Shown: in pieces, positions 6,251 through 14,384 of the stretch
Layout of the letters: each line of letters starts with the position of its first letter
Position numbering within the stretch: position 1 is the stretch's first letter
NCBI GenBank assembly: GCA_002315285.1
Contig: DCGR01000102.1
Location: 1-14,607 of the forward strand
Reading direction: 5' to 3'
Length of the DNA: 14,607 bases
Origin: Bacteroides sp. UBA1773
GTDB lineage: Bacteria; Bacteroidota; Bacteroidia; Bacteroidales; Bacteroidaceae
Position numbers and translations under genes: made by a program
The notes under the pieces: model-generated
Databases searched by the model: none
Told to the model about the DNA's origin: nothing
What the model saw: only the letters and a program-made list of their open reading frames with translations

Positions 6251-9013
6251 ATGAAATTGCTGAAACAAAAAAAACTCTTCCCATTTGCACTTCTCATGCT
6301 GATGCTTCTGCTGTCAGTAGGCATTGATGCACAACGTCCGAGGAAAAATGGGAAAAAGGTGGAAACCGATTCGACATTGGTCCTGTCTGGTGTGCCCGCT
6401 GATACTATTGTTTCAGATTCCATTCGAGCTGACAGCATCGCTAACGACACAATTGTCAGGAAGGAATCTCCTATTGAGGCTCCTGTGAAATATAAGGCCA
6501 ATGACTCTATTGTGTTCACTGTAGGTGGAAATGCCTATCTGTATGGCGAAGGCAAGGTGAATTATCAGAACATAGAACTCACATCAGCGCAAATCAGCAT
6601 GAACCTCGATAGCAGTGTGGTTCATGCCGTAGGAAAGGTCGATTCTACAGGTGTGTTGTCTGGAACCCCTGTTTTTAAGGAAGGCGAGACACCTTATGAG
6701 TCGGAAGTGATGAGCTATAATTTCAAGTCGAAAAAGGGATTTATCCATAGCATCACTACGCAACAGGGTGAGGGGTATGTGACTTCTGAAAATGCAAAGA
6801 AAGATGCCGACGACATAATTTATATGCGTAGTGGCCGATACACTACCTGCGACAATCATGATCATCCACACTTCTACCTTGCACTGTCGATGGCCAAGGT
6901 GAAGGTGAAAAAGAACGTGGTGTTTGGGCCGGCCACACTGGTGGTCGAGGACGTGCATCTCCCGATAGCCATTCCATTCGGATTTTTCCCATTCAACTCA
7001 TCCTATTCGTCGGGCTTTATCATGCCTACTTATGGCGATGAGATGAACCGAGGCTTTTACTTGCGCGATGGTGGTTATTATTTTGCGATCAATGACAACG
7101 TCGATTTGAAGTTATTGGGCGAAATCTTTACAAAGGGGTCATGGGGACTTTCCGCTGCATCCAATTATAACAAGCGCTACAAGTATGCTGGATCGTTCAA
7201 TGCCAGTTATCTTGTGACCAAAACTGGCGAGAAGAACATTCCGGAGGATTATAGCGAGACAAAGGACTTCAAGATTGCTTGGAGTCACCGTCAGGATGCC
7301 AAGGCCAATCCAAACAGCACGTTCTCGGCCAGTGTCAATTTTGCCACTTCCAGTTACGACCAGCGCAATTTGAGCAGTTTGTACAATCCCCAACAGTTTT
7401 CTCAGAACACCAAGGCTTCGAGTGTGAGCTATTCGCGCACTTTTCAGGAAATAGGCTTGAACTTGTCTTCCACATTCAACCTTACCCAAAACACTCGTGA
7501 CTCAAGCATCAGCATGACCCTGCCAGACTTGAACATCGCGCTGAACCGTCTGTATCCTTTCAAACGAAAGAAAGCGGCTGGAACTGAACGTTGGTATGAA
7601 AAGATTTCTCTGCAATACACCGGAAATGTCACGAACAGCATAAGTACCAAGGAGAATTTGCTGATGAGCACGCCACTTACGCAGTGGAAGAATGGTTTCC
7701 AACACACTATTCCTGTAAGTGCGACATTTACTTTGTTCAATTATCTGAATGTGGTTCCTTCTGTCAATTATGTGTCACGTTGGTATATGAACCGTTATGA
7801 ACAGTCATACGACACTTCTACACATACTGTTCGCAAGGACACGATCAATGGTTTCAATCGCGTCTGGAACTATAACTTGAGTTTGCAGATGAATACCAAG
7901 TTGTATGGTTTCTACAAGCCTTGGAAAATGTTCGGCGAGAAAGTCCAAATGATACGCCACCTTATCACTCCCTCTGTTTCGTTCAGCTATGCGCCAGACT
8001 TTGGCAGTGCACGCTATGGCTATTACAAGACATTCGTTTATACGGATGAAAAAGGAGAGGTACGTCAAGTGGAATATTCTCCTTATGAAGGGATGGCTTA
8101 TGGCGTTCCCGGACGTGGGCTCTCTGAAAACATAAACTTCTCTCTCGACAACAACGTGGAGATGAAGATCAAAAGTGATAAGGATACGACGGGCATACGG
8201 AAAATCAGTCTGATAGACCAGCTGTCTGCCAACATCTCTTATAATGCGGCTGCGAAGACACAACCTTGGAGCGACCTGAGCATGAGCCTGCGTTTGAAAC
8301 TTACGAAAAGTTATACTTTCAATATGAATGCCTCCTTTGCCACCTATGCTTATCAGTATGATGAAAAGGGTAACATTATTGTAGGCGATCGTACAGAGTG
8401 GTCGTATGGCCGTTTCGGCCGTTTCCAAGGATATAGCGGATCATTCTCTTATTCGCTCAACAATGATACTTTTAAAAAACTGTTCCGTGGTGGCGATGAT
8501 ACCAAGGACAAGGAGAAGAAGAAAAAAAATGAAGACGAAGAGGATGACGAGGACGAGGAAGAAGAACAAAAGAAAGAAGACAATAGCGGATTGAGGCGCA
8601 CCGAAGCGGCTTCGCTCAGCAGCGATGGCTATCTGGCTTTCAAGATGCCTTGGTCCATCAACTTGAGTTACAGTTATAGCATTCGTGAAAACAAGGATCC
8701 CAAGAAGTTCAATCGGAAATCGATGCGTTATCCGTATGCCATTACCCATTCGCTCAACATTTCAGGGAATCTTAATCTCGGTAGTCGTTGGTCAACCAAT
8801 TACTCGTCAGGCTATGATTTCAACACACATGAAATGTCAATGACAACAGTCAACATCAGTCGGGACATGCATTGTTTTGAAATGAGTTGTGGATTGGTGT
8901 TTGGCCCTGTCACTTCTTACAATTTTAGTATCCGTGCAAAGTCCAATATGCTTACCGATGCCCTGAAATGGGATCAACGGAGCAATACTGGTAGTGCCGT
9001 GACTTGGTATTAA
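6251..9013 (+). CDS. lptD: LPS-assembly protein LptD, Bacteroidetes type (outer-membrane beta-barrel)
   Basis: A 920-residue exported protein. The signal peptide spans residues 1 to about 27 (LLMLMLLLSVGIDA before Q28), then a D/S/T-rich linker with DTI/DSI motifs (51-69). Residues about 80-235 form the OstA/LptA-like periplasmic jellyroll (YLYGEGKVNYQNIELTSAQI, GRYTTCDNHDHPHFYLALS). The remainder is a large barrel opened by PIAIPFGFFPFNSSYSSG and GFYLRDGGYYFA, with alternating aromatic strands and a terminal Y. It receives LPS through the periplasmic Lpt bridge and places it in the outer leaflet. Odd point: residues 749-778 are a nearly pure D/E/K run, probably an exposed loop. The lptE partner and other lpt genes are not in the window. 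metH follows after 45 bp. Confidence 0.88.
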   Translation: MKLLKQKKLFPFALLMLMLLLSVGIDAQRPRKNGKKVETDSTLVLSGVPADTIVSDSIRADSIANDTIVRKESPIEAPVKYKANDSIVFTVGGNAYLYGEGKVNYQNIELTSAQISMNLDSSVVHAVGKVDSTGVLSGTPVFKEGETPYESEVMSYNFKSKKGFIHSITTQQGEGYVTSENAKKDADDIIYMRSGRYTTCDNHDHPHFYLALSMAKVKVKKNVVFGPATLVVEDVHLPIAIPFGFFPFNSSYSSGFIMPTYGDEMNRGFYLRDGGYYFAINDNVDLKLLGEIFTKGSWGLSAASNYNKRYKYAGSFNASYLVTKTGEKNIPEDYSETKDFKIAWSHRQDAKANPNSTFSASVNFATSSYDQRNLSSLYNPQQFSQNTKASSVSYSRTFQEIGLNLSSTFNLTQNTRDSSISMTLPDLNIALNRLYPFKRKKAAGTERWYEKISLQYTGNVTNSISTKENLLMSTPLTQWKNGFQHTIPVSATFTLFNYLNVVPSVNYVSRWYMNRYEQSYDTSTHTVRKDTINGFNRVWNYNLSLQMNTKLYGFYKPWKMFGEKVQMIRHLITPSVSFSYAPDFGSARYGYYKTFVYTDEKGEVRQVEYSPYEGMAYGVPGRGLSENINFSLDNNVEMKIKSDKDTTGIRKISLIDQLSANISYNAAAKTQPWSDLSMSLRLKLTKSYTFNMNASFATYAYQYDEKGNIIVGDRTEWSYGRFGRFQGYSGSFSYSLNNDTFKKLFRGGDDTKDKEKKKKNEDEEDDEDEEEEQKKEDNSGLRRTEAASLSSDGYLAFKMPWSINLSYSYSIRENKDPKKFNRKSMRYPYAITHSLNISGNLNLGSRWSTNYSSGYDFNTHEMSMTTVNISRDMHCFEMSCGLVFGPVTSYNFSIRAKSNMLTDALKWDQRSNTGSAVTWY

Positions 9014-9018
9014 TCGCA

Positions 9019-9035
9019 AGTGGCATCGAGCCACT
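9019..9035 (+). other. Small hairpin in the lptD-metH spacer
   Basis: AGTGGC (9019-9024) and GCCACT (9030-9035) form a perfect 6-bp stem around a 5-nt loop, directly after the lptD stop. No U-run follows, so it is not a classic intrinsic terminator. It could be an RNA-processing or stability element, or chance. Confidence 0.35.
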
Positions 9036-9058
9036 GTATCGCACATAGATTACATGAC

Positions 9059-12000
9059 ATGAATAGTGACTTGAACCGATTATTGGGACAGCGCATATTG
9101 GTGCTTGATGGAGCCATGGGAACAATGCTTCAATTGCATGGTTTGCAAGGTGATAGTGATAAGCATAACTTGACTCATCCACAAATTGTGGCCCAAATCC
9201 ATCAGGATTACATTGATGCTGGGGCAGACATCATAACCACCAATACATTCAATCTCGATTACCATAGGGCGTTGGCGGGCGCATCATTGGCACGTCAGGT
9301 TGCCGACAATTGCGGACGAAAAGTGTTTGTGGCTGGTAGTGCCGGACCCACATCTCATTCACTGTCTATCGCCACTGATGCCAATCACGTGGATTTTCGT
9401 GAAGTGGATTTTGACGCCCTTTCTGAGTCGTATGCCCAGCATATTCGTGGGCTTATGGAGGGCGGTGTCGATATCATTTTATTGGAGACATGTTTCGATG
9501 CACTCAATGTCAAGGCTGCCATATATGCCATGCACCAATTGCATTGCATGTTGCCAGTCATGATATCAGCGACTTGCGACGTGTCTGGGCGTGTGCTTAC
9601 AGGTCAATCTGTCGAAGCGTTTTACACGGCTGTGTGCCATTGCACTCCCATCTCATTTGGCCTCAACTGTTCCACTGGTGCATCCGACATGCATTCCACT
9701 ATCAGAGACATAGCTCGTTTTGCCCATTGTGCCGTAAGTTGTCATCCCAATGCAGGCTTGCCCGACGAGATGGGTCACTATGGCCATACTCCCCATGCCA
9801 TGGCGGAGCAGGTTGGTGTAATGGCTCGCGAAGGTTTGCTCAATATTGTGGGCGGTTGCTGTGGCACCACTCCCCAGCATATCAAGGCTATTGCCGATGC
9901 TGTACGTGGTGTCGCGCCACGACCTTTGTCATTCTCCAACGAAACGACTCTTCAGGTCTCTGGCTTGAGTAATTGGAAACTCGACAGATTTACTGACATT
10001 GGTGAACGTACCAACGTGGCAGGCAGCCGTAAGTTTGCCAAACTCATGGCATCGCACAATTACGAGGAAGCCTTGCTTATCGCATCGAAACAGATTGCCG
10101 ATGGTGCCAACATCATTGACATCAACACCGATGATGCCATGCTCGACAGCTTGTTGCAGATGCAGACTTTCGTGCGATTTGCAATGAGCGACCCTAAAGT
10201 GTGCAATGCTGCCCTGATGATCGATTCGTCCGACTTCCCTACTTTGCTGGCAGGCTTGAAAAATGCACAGGGCAAGTGCATTGTCAATTCCTTAAGTCTG
10301 AAAGAAGGCGAGGAGGAGTTTGTCCGCAGGGCCTTGACAGTGTATTCGCTTGGCGCGGCAATGGTGGTAATGGCATTCGACGAACAAGGGCAGGCTACCG
10401 ATTATGAGCGTAAGATCCGGATTTGTTCACGGGCTTACCAACTGCTCACAAAGGCTGGAATCCCTCCCACCCACATCATTTTTGATGTGAATGTGCTTGC
10501 TGTTGCTACTGGCGCGGGCACCGATGAGTGTTATGCACTTGATTTCATAGAGGCGGTACGGTGGATAAAACAGAATTTGCCACATGCCAAGACTTCGGGT
10601 GGTATTTCTAATCTCTCGTTCGCTTTTCGTGGCAACAACACGGTGCGGCAAGCCATGCACGCCGTGTTCCTCTATCATGCCATACAGGCGGGGTTGGACA
10701 TGGCCATTGTCAATCCTTCCATGTTGCAAATCTATGAGGTCGTGGAGCCACAACTGCGTGAGGTGGTCGAGGATGTCATCCTTGCGAGGGACAGCGATGC
10801 CGCCAATCGACTCATCCGTCTGGCATCTCAGGTGTCTGATGCTTGTGTGGTTGCTATCCCAACTCCTGAGACGCAACAACTGGGTTTGAGCGATATGATT
10901 ATACAAGGTACAACCGAACAGCTTGCCGAGCAGGTTGTCCGGCAGTTGCAGCTGTTGGGTAGTGCCAAGGCAGTCATCGATGGTCCCCTTATGAAGGGGA
11001 TGGAACAGGTTGGCGTGTTGTTTGAACAGGGAAAGATGTTCTTGCCGCAGGTCGTGAAATCGGCTCGGGCGATGAAGGTGGCATTCGATGTCCTGCAACC
11101 CCATATCGTATCCGCTCATGATGGTCTGGAATCGCGACATTACAAGGCCATTATCGCTACGGTGAAAGGCGACATTCACGATATTGGGAAAAACATCACC
11201 TCATCAGTTCTTGCGTGCAATGGCTTTCAGGTCATCGATTTGGGTGTGATGGTCGATAATGACACCATCGTGCGTGAAGCCATGCGTGAGCAGGCCGATG
11301 TCGTGTTTGTGAGTGGACTCATTACACCCTCACTGCAACATATGGAGGAACTTTGCAAAATGCTTGCAGGGCAATCGTCAGACATCCCTCTATTTGTGGG
11401 TGGCGCGGCTACTTCTGCACTTCACACGGCTGTGCGTTTGTCGCCTCTTTACTCCCATGTGTTCTATGGGCCTGATGCTTCTGCATCAACTGTATTGGCC
11501 AAGAAATGTATGACCGATAAGACCATCTTCGAACAAGTTGAGCATGACAAGCAAGCATGTATTCGTAAGCAATATGCACGACATCAGCACTCGCAAAAGT
11601 CGCTTCCTGTTCCAGAGGCCGATGATTTTCTTCGGTTCAGCCAGTTAGGCCAGCAAGACATACCTGTTTGCGAGGTTCCTGTCAGCCAGGTGTCCGATTA
11701 CATCGACTGGCGTACATTCCTCGGCATTTGGGACATCAAGTCGGCAGATATGGAAAATTCGGAAGTGCAAAACCTCCTCAGCATGGCACGCGATGGTCTG
11801 CAACATCTTCATGCCACCATTCATGTAGCGCTGCATTTCGTGCCCGCAAGCGAGTTTCAGGGGGAAATGCCTGTCAGGTGTTTCCTTCGTCCCGACACTC
11901 CGTTGGGCTTGTTTGCCGTGTCGGTCAGCGATGTCGAGTCGTGCTCATGTCCTGCTTGCACCGACTTGATGGAGCAGACTTTGTGCCTTTGTCTGGCAGA

Positions 12001-12232
12001 TGCGGCAGCGGCATGGATGGAAAGTCGCCTGAAAGTGCCAGCCGGCTATCGTTGCATACGACCTGCCATTGGCTACCCCTCTTGTCCCGACCATCGGCTC
12101 AAGGCAGAGGTGATGCGTCTCATTCCTCGCAGCAAACAGTTGGGCATTAGTTTTACCGAATCCTATGCCATGTTGCCGGCAGCCAGTGTATGTGGTTTTT
12201 TCATAATGAATAAAATTGCCCAATATTTATGA
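9059..12232 (+). CDS. metH: Cobalamin-dependent methionine synthase
   Basis: A 1057-residue cytosolic enzyme that transfers a methyl group from 5-methyl-THF via cobalamin to homocysteine. ATG 9059 (MNSDLNRLLGQRILVLDGAMGT) is chosen; an in-frame GTG at 9020 would add 13 residues overlapping the hairpin. Domain order: homocysteine-binding barrel (about 1-290; zinc ligands C204 in GLNC and C267-C268 in GGCCGTTPQH), pterin-binding barrel (about 305-570; GERTNVAGSRKFAKLM, SNLSFAFRGNN), helical cap (about 600-690), B12-binding domain with D705-x-H707-x2-G710 in KGDIHDIGKN, then an AdoMet activation domain (about 880-1057; IRPAIGYPSCPDH, ESYAMLPAASVCG). That last domain is about 180 residues against roughly 330 in E. 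coli and has a C-x-C-x2-C cluster (C962, C964, C967). metF overlaps its stop by ATGA. No B12 riboswitch is seen upstream. Confidence 0.96.
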   Translation: MNSDLNRLLGQRILVLDGAMGTMLQLHGLQGDSDKHNLTHPQIVAQIHQDYIDAGADIITTNTFNLDYHRALAGASLARQVADNCGRKVFVAGSAGPTSHSLSIATDANHVDFREVDFDALSESYAQHIRGLMEGGVDIILLETCFDALNVKAAIYAMHQLHCMLPVMISATCDVSGRVLTGQSVEAFYTAVCHCTPISFGLNCSTGASDMHSTIRDIARFAHCAVSCHPNAGLPDEMGHYGHTPHAMAEQVGVMAREGLLNIVGGCCGTTPQHIKAIADAVRGVAPRPLSFSNETTLQVSGLSNWKLDRFTDIGERTNVAGSRKFAKLMASHNYEEALLIASKQIADGANIIDINTDDAMLDSLLQMQTFVRFAMSDPKVCNAALMIDSSDFPTLLAGLKNAQGKCIVNSLSLKEGEEEFVRRALTVYSLGAAMVVMAFDEQGQATDYERKIRICSRAYQLLTKAGIPPTHIIFDVNVLAVATGAGTDECYALDFIEAVRWIKQNLPHAKTSGGISNLSFAFRGNNTVRQAMHAVFLYHAIQAGLDMAIVNPSMLQIYEVVEPQLREVVEDVILARDSDAANRLIRLASQVSDACVVAIPTPETQQLGLSDMIIQGTTEQLAEQVVRQLQLLGSAKAVIDGPLMKGMEQVGVLFEQGKMFLPQVVKSARAMKVAFDVLQPHIVSAHDGLESRHYKAIIATVKGDIHDIGKNITSSVLACNGFQVIDLGVMVDNDTIVREAMREQADVVFVSGLITPSLQHMEELCKMLAGQSSDIPLFVGGAATSALHTAVRLSPLYSHVFYGPDASASTVLAKKCMTDKTIFEQVEHDKQACIRKQYARHQHSQKSLPVPEADDFLRFSQLGQQDIPVCEVPVSQVSDYIDWRTFLGIWDIKSADMENSEVQNLLSMARDGLQHLHATIHVALHFVPASEFQGEMPVRCFLRPDTPLGLFAVSVSDVESCSCPACTDLMEQTLCLCLADAAAAWMESRLKVPAGYRCIRPAIGYPSCPDHRLKAEVMRLIPRSKQLGISFTESYAMLPAASVCGFFIMNKIAQYL

Positions 12233-13152
12233 ATATCAGCGAAATTATCCTAAACAGCGTCAAGCCGTTTCCTTCCATCGAGATAGTACCTCCCTTAAAA
12301 GGTATCAGCAAAGATGAGCTCCTCTCATCGATTGAACCTTTGTTGGAGTATGCTCCTAAATATATTAACGTGACTTGCCATCGCAACGAGTTTGAGTTCG
12401 TTCCCAATGCTGATGGATCGTTTAGCAAACGCATGGTACGCAGTCGTGTGAATGAAGTGGCAGTGGCTGCATCCATCATGTCGCGCTATCAAGTGGAGAT
12501 GGTGCCTCATGTCATTTGTGCAGGAGTGAGTGTGGATCAGATCCATGCTACCCTCGATGATCTGAATTTCCTGGGCATCCATAATGTCATGGCATTGCGT
12601 GGCGATTGTCTGAGTGGCGAGAAACGTTTTACACCCAATCCTCATGGTTATGCTCATGCCGACGAATTGGTGCGAGGCATTCGTGAGTATCGCAAGGAGG
12701 ATGGTGAGGTGTTTTGCATTGGAGTAGGTGGTTATCCGGAAAAACATTTCGAGTCGCCCAACATTGAGACAGATGTCAGGTACTTGAAGCAGAAAGTCGA
12801 TGCCGGTGCTGATTTCATCATCACGCAGATGTTTTTCGACAACGAACGTTTTTATGCTTTCGAAAGGCTTTGTCGGCAGGCTGGCATTACGGTGCCTATC
12901 ATTCCGGGTCTGAAACCTCTTTCCTCTCAACGTCAGATAACCCTTTTGCCCGAATCCTTTTCGCTCGACATTCCTCTGGCGCTCTCTTCTGCCATGGCGC
13001 AGGCCAAATCTTCTGCCGAGGCATATCGGATAGGGCAAGACTGGTGCACGATGCAGTGTCGTGACTTGTTGCAGCACGGAGTCAAAGCCATACACTTCTA
13101 TACTATGGGCCAGGCACGCAACGTATGTGAGATTCTGCGCAACTGTTTTTGA
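12229..13152 (+). CDS. metF: 5,10-methylenetetrahydrofolate reductase
   Basis: A 307-residue FAD-dependent TIM-barrel enzyme, near the usual bacterial length, that reduces 5,10-methylene-THF to 5-methyl-THF. Landmarks: PSIEIVPP (15-22, E18 matching the active-site Glu of E. coli FEFFPP), NVTCHRNEF (47-55), VPHVICAG (92-99), NVMALRGD (119-126, D126 matching the flavin-tuning Asp), IGVGGYPEKH (164-173), DFIITQMFFDN (195-205, Q200 at the folate-contacting Gln), IPGLKPL (225-231) and IHFYTM (288-293). Its ATG is part of the ATGA that ends metH, so translation is probably coupled. The pair provides both the making and the use of methyl-THF for methionine synthesis. Confidence 0.96.
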   Translation: MNISEIILNSVKPFPSIEIVPPLKGISKDELLSSIEPLLEYAPKYINVTCHRNEFEFVPNADGSFSKRMVRSRVNEVAVAASIMSRYQVEMVPHVICAGVSVDQIHATLDDLNFLGIHNVMALRGDCLSGEKRFTPNPHGYAHADELVRGIREYRKEDGEVFCIGVGGYPEKHFESPNIETDVRYLKQKVDAGADFIITQMFFDNERFYAFERLCRQAGITVPIIPGLKPLSSQRQITLLPESFSLDIPLALSSAMAQAKSSAEAYRIGQDWCTMQCRDLLQHGVKAIHFYTMGQARNVCEILRNCF

Positions 13153-13172
13153 TTTTCTGAATGGTATGGACT

Positions 13173-13207
13173 TTTGAAAAACGCTATGGCGATTTCGTGT
13201 AATCTTG
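13173..13207 (+). promoter_or_regulatory. Weak candidate promoter upstream of the DUF5009-like gene
   Basis: TTTG (13173-13176) and TAATCTTG (13200-13207, one mismatch to TAnnTTTG) are separated by 23 bp, as in the kdgK promoter. A start near 13213 would leave a leader of about 28 nt, AT-rich, before ATG 13241. No terminator is evident after metF, so read-through is also possible. Confidence 0.3.
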
Positions 13208-13240
13208 GGCTTCAAAAAAAACGATTTAAATTTTAATGAC

Positions 13241-14368
13241 ATGAAACGACTTGAATCATTGGATGTCCTTCGTGGCTTCGATTTGTTTATGCTGACTGCC
13301 TTTGGGGCAGTATGTACTTCATTCATCAAGGCTGGTGAGTTTTCGTGGGGCGATGCTGCGCTCTTTCAGTTCGGTCATGTGGAGTGGGAGGGGTTTGCCG
13401 GTTGGGACCTCATCAAGCCTTTGTTCATGTTCTGCTCAGGTGTGGCCATTCCTTTCGCTATGACCAAATACCGTGAGCAGGGACAAAGCAAGGCACGCAT
13501 TTATTGGCGCATTGTGAAGCGTGTGTTGGTGCTTTGGATTTTCGGCATGATTTGTCAAGGTCGTTTGCTGGAACTCAATCCACAAACCCTTGTGTATTAT
13601 AGCAACACCTTGCAAACCATAGCTGTAGGCTATGCGGTTTCTGCCATTTTTTTTCTTCACACCCAACCTCGCACGCAAGTCATTGGTGCCATTGCATTGC
13701 TCTTGGGCTATTGGGCACTGATGATGTTTGTCAGGGTCGATGGCTATGGTGGCGGTAATTTCACTCCCGAAGGCAACCTTTGCGAATGGGTGGATAGGAT
13801 GGTGTTGGGAAGCCACTGCGACCATGTCACCATCGATGAGGCTACGGGAGTGGTCACTTTCCGCGAACGCTACAACTATACTTGGGTGCTCAGCAGCATG
13901 AACTTTATTGTCACTGTCATGACGGGTATGTTTGCAGGTGAAATCCTGAAGTCTGCCTGGACAAACAGGCGCAAACTCATCACCATGCTCGTTCTTGGCA
14001 TTGTGATGACAGTTGTCGGTTGGATCTGGAATTTTCAGATGCCTGTCATCAAGCACATCTGGACCAGTTCCATGACGCTTGTCGCAAGCGGTTATTGTTT
14101 CCTGCTGATGACACTGTTCTATTGGTTGGTCGATGTGCGTCAAATCAAAGGTTGGGGCGTGCTCAAGGTGTTTGGCATGAACTCTATCCTCGCTTACATG
14201 TTGGTGCAGCTGTTCAGGATGAGAATCTTTACTACGCGCCTATTGTTTGGTCTTGAGCAATATTTGGGCACACCTTGGTACGAATTTCTCATTGCTGTTG
14301 CCAATGCCGTATTGCTATGGGCCATCCTGCATTACTTCTACAAACGTAAGATTTTCCTGCGCGTTTAG
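13241..14368 (+). CDS. HGSNAT-like / DUF5009 multi-pass membrane acyltransferase
   Basis: A 375-residue integral membrane protein with about ten predicted helices. ATG 13241 is chosen because MKRLESLDVLRGFDLFML is the conserved family start; an upstream in-frame codon at 13205 would add 12 residues overlapping promoter-like sequence. The motif H46-x2-W49-x-G51-x4-D56-x3-P60, then FMFCSG (62-67), matches the HGSNAT/DUF5009 pattern. In human HGSNAT a conserved His is associated with moving acetyl groups from cytosolic acetyl-CoA across the membrane to a terminal glucosamine. Later helices include LITMLVLGIVMTVVGWIW, and FGMNSILAYMLVQLF contains the family's NS-x2-AY motif. By analogy it may acetylate an amino sugar in the envelope, but no substrate can be assigned. 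It lies 88 bp after metF and may be independent of it. Confidence 0.82.
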   Translation: MKRLESLDVLRGFDLFMLTAFGAVCTSFIKAGEFSWGDAALFQFGHVEWEGFAGWDLIKPLFMFCSGVAIPFAMTKYREQGQSKARIYWRIVKRVLVLWIFGMICQGRLLELNPQTLVYYSNTLQTIAVGYAVSAIFFLHTQPRTQVIGAIALLLGYWALMMFVRVDGYGGGNFTPEGNLCEWVDRMVLGSHCDHVTIDEATGVVTFRERYNYTWVLSSMNFIVTVMTGMFAGEILKSAWTNRRKLITMLVLGIVMTVVGWIWNFQMPVIKHIWTSSMTLVASGYCFLLMTLFYWLVDVRQIKGWGVLKVFGMNSILAYMLVQLFRMRIFTTRLLFGLEQYLGTPWYEFLIAVANAVLLWAILHYFYKRKIFLRV

Positions 14369-14384
14369 TGATGGTTAGTGATGG
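14365..14384. repeat. Tandem 10-mer overlapping the stop codon of the DUF5009-like gene
   Basis: TTAGTGATGG occurs twice in direct succession, followed by TTA. The first copy contains the TAG stop (14366-14368). The most likely origin is a small duplication by replication slippage at the gene end. Confidence 0.7.

Noticed and set aside
7805..8428. 207-codon minus-strand frame opposite lptD
   Set aside because: It is a shadow of the conserved beta-barrel coding sequence with no independent support.
10427..11179. 250-codon minus-strand open frame opposite metH
   Set aside because: It is antisense to the conserved pterin and cap regions of MetH and shows no family motif or promoter.
12325..13329. 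Long minus-strand open frame (334 codons) opposite metF
   Set aside because: It lies antisense to a complete, unmistakable MetF, has no recognisable domain, and its composition reflects the complementary codons.
13436..14143. 235-codon minus-strand frame opposite the DUF5009-like gene
   Set aside because: The His/Asp-rich composition is what results from reading membrane-protein codons on the other strand; no motif is seen.
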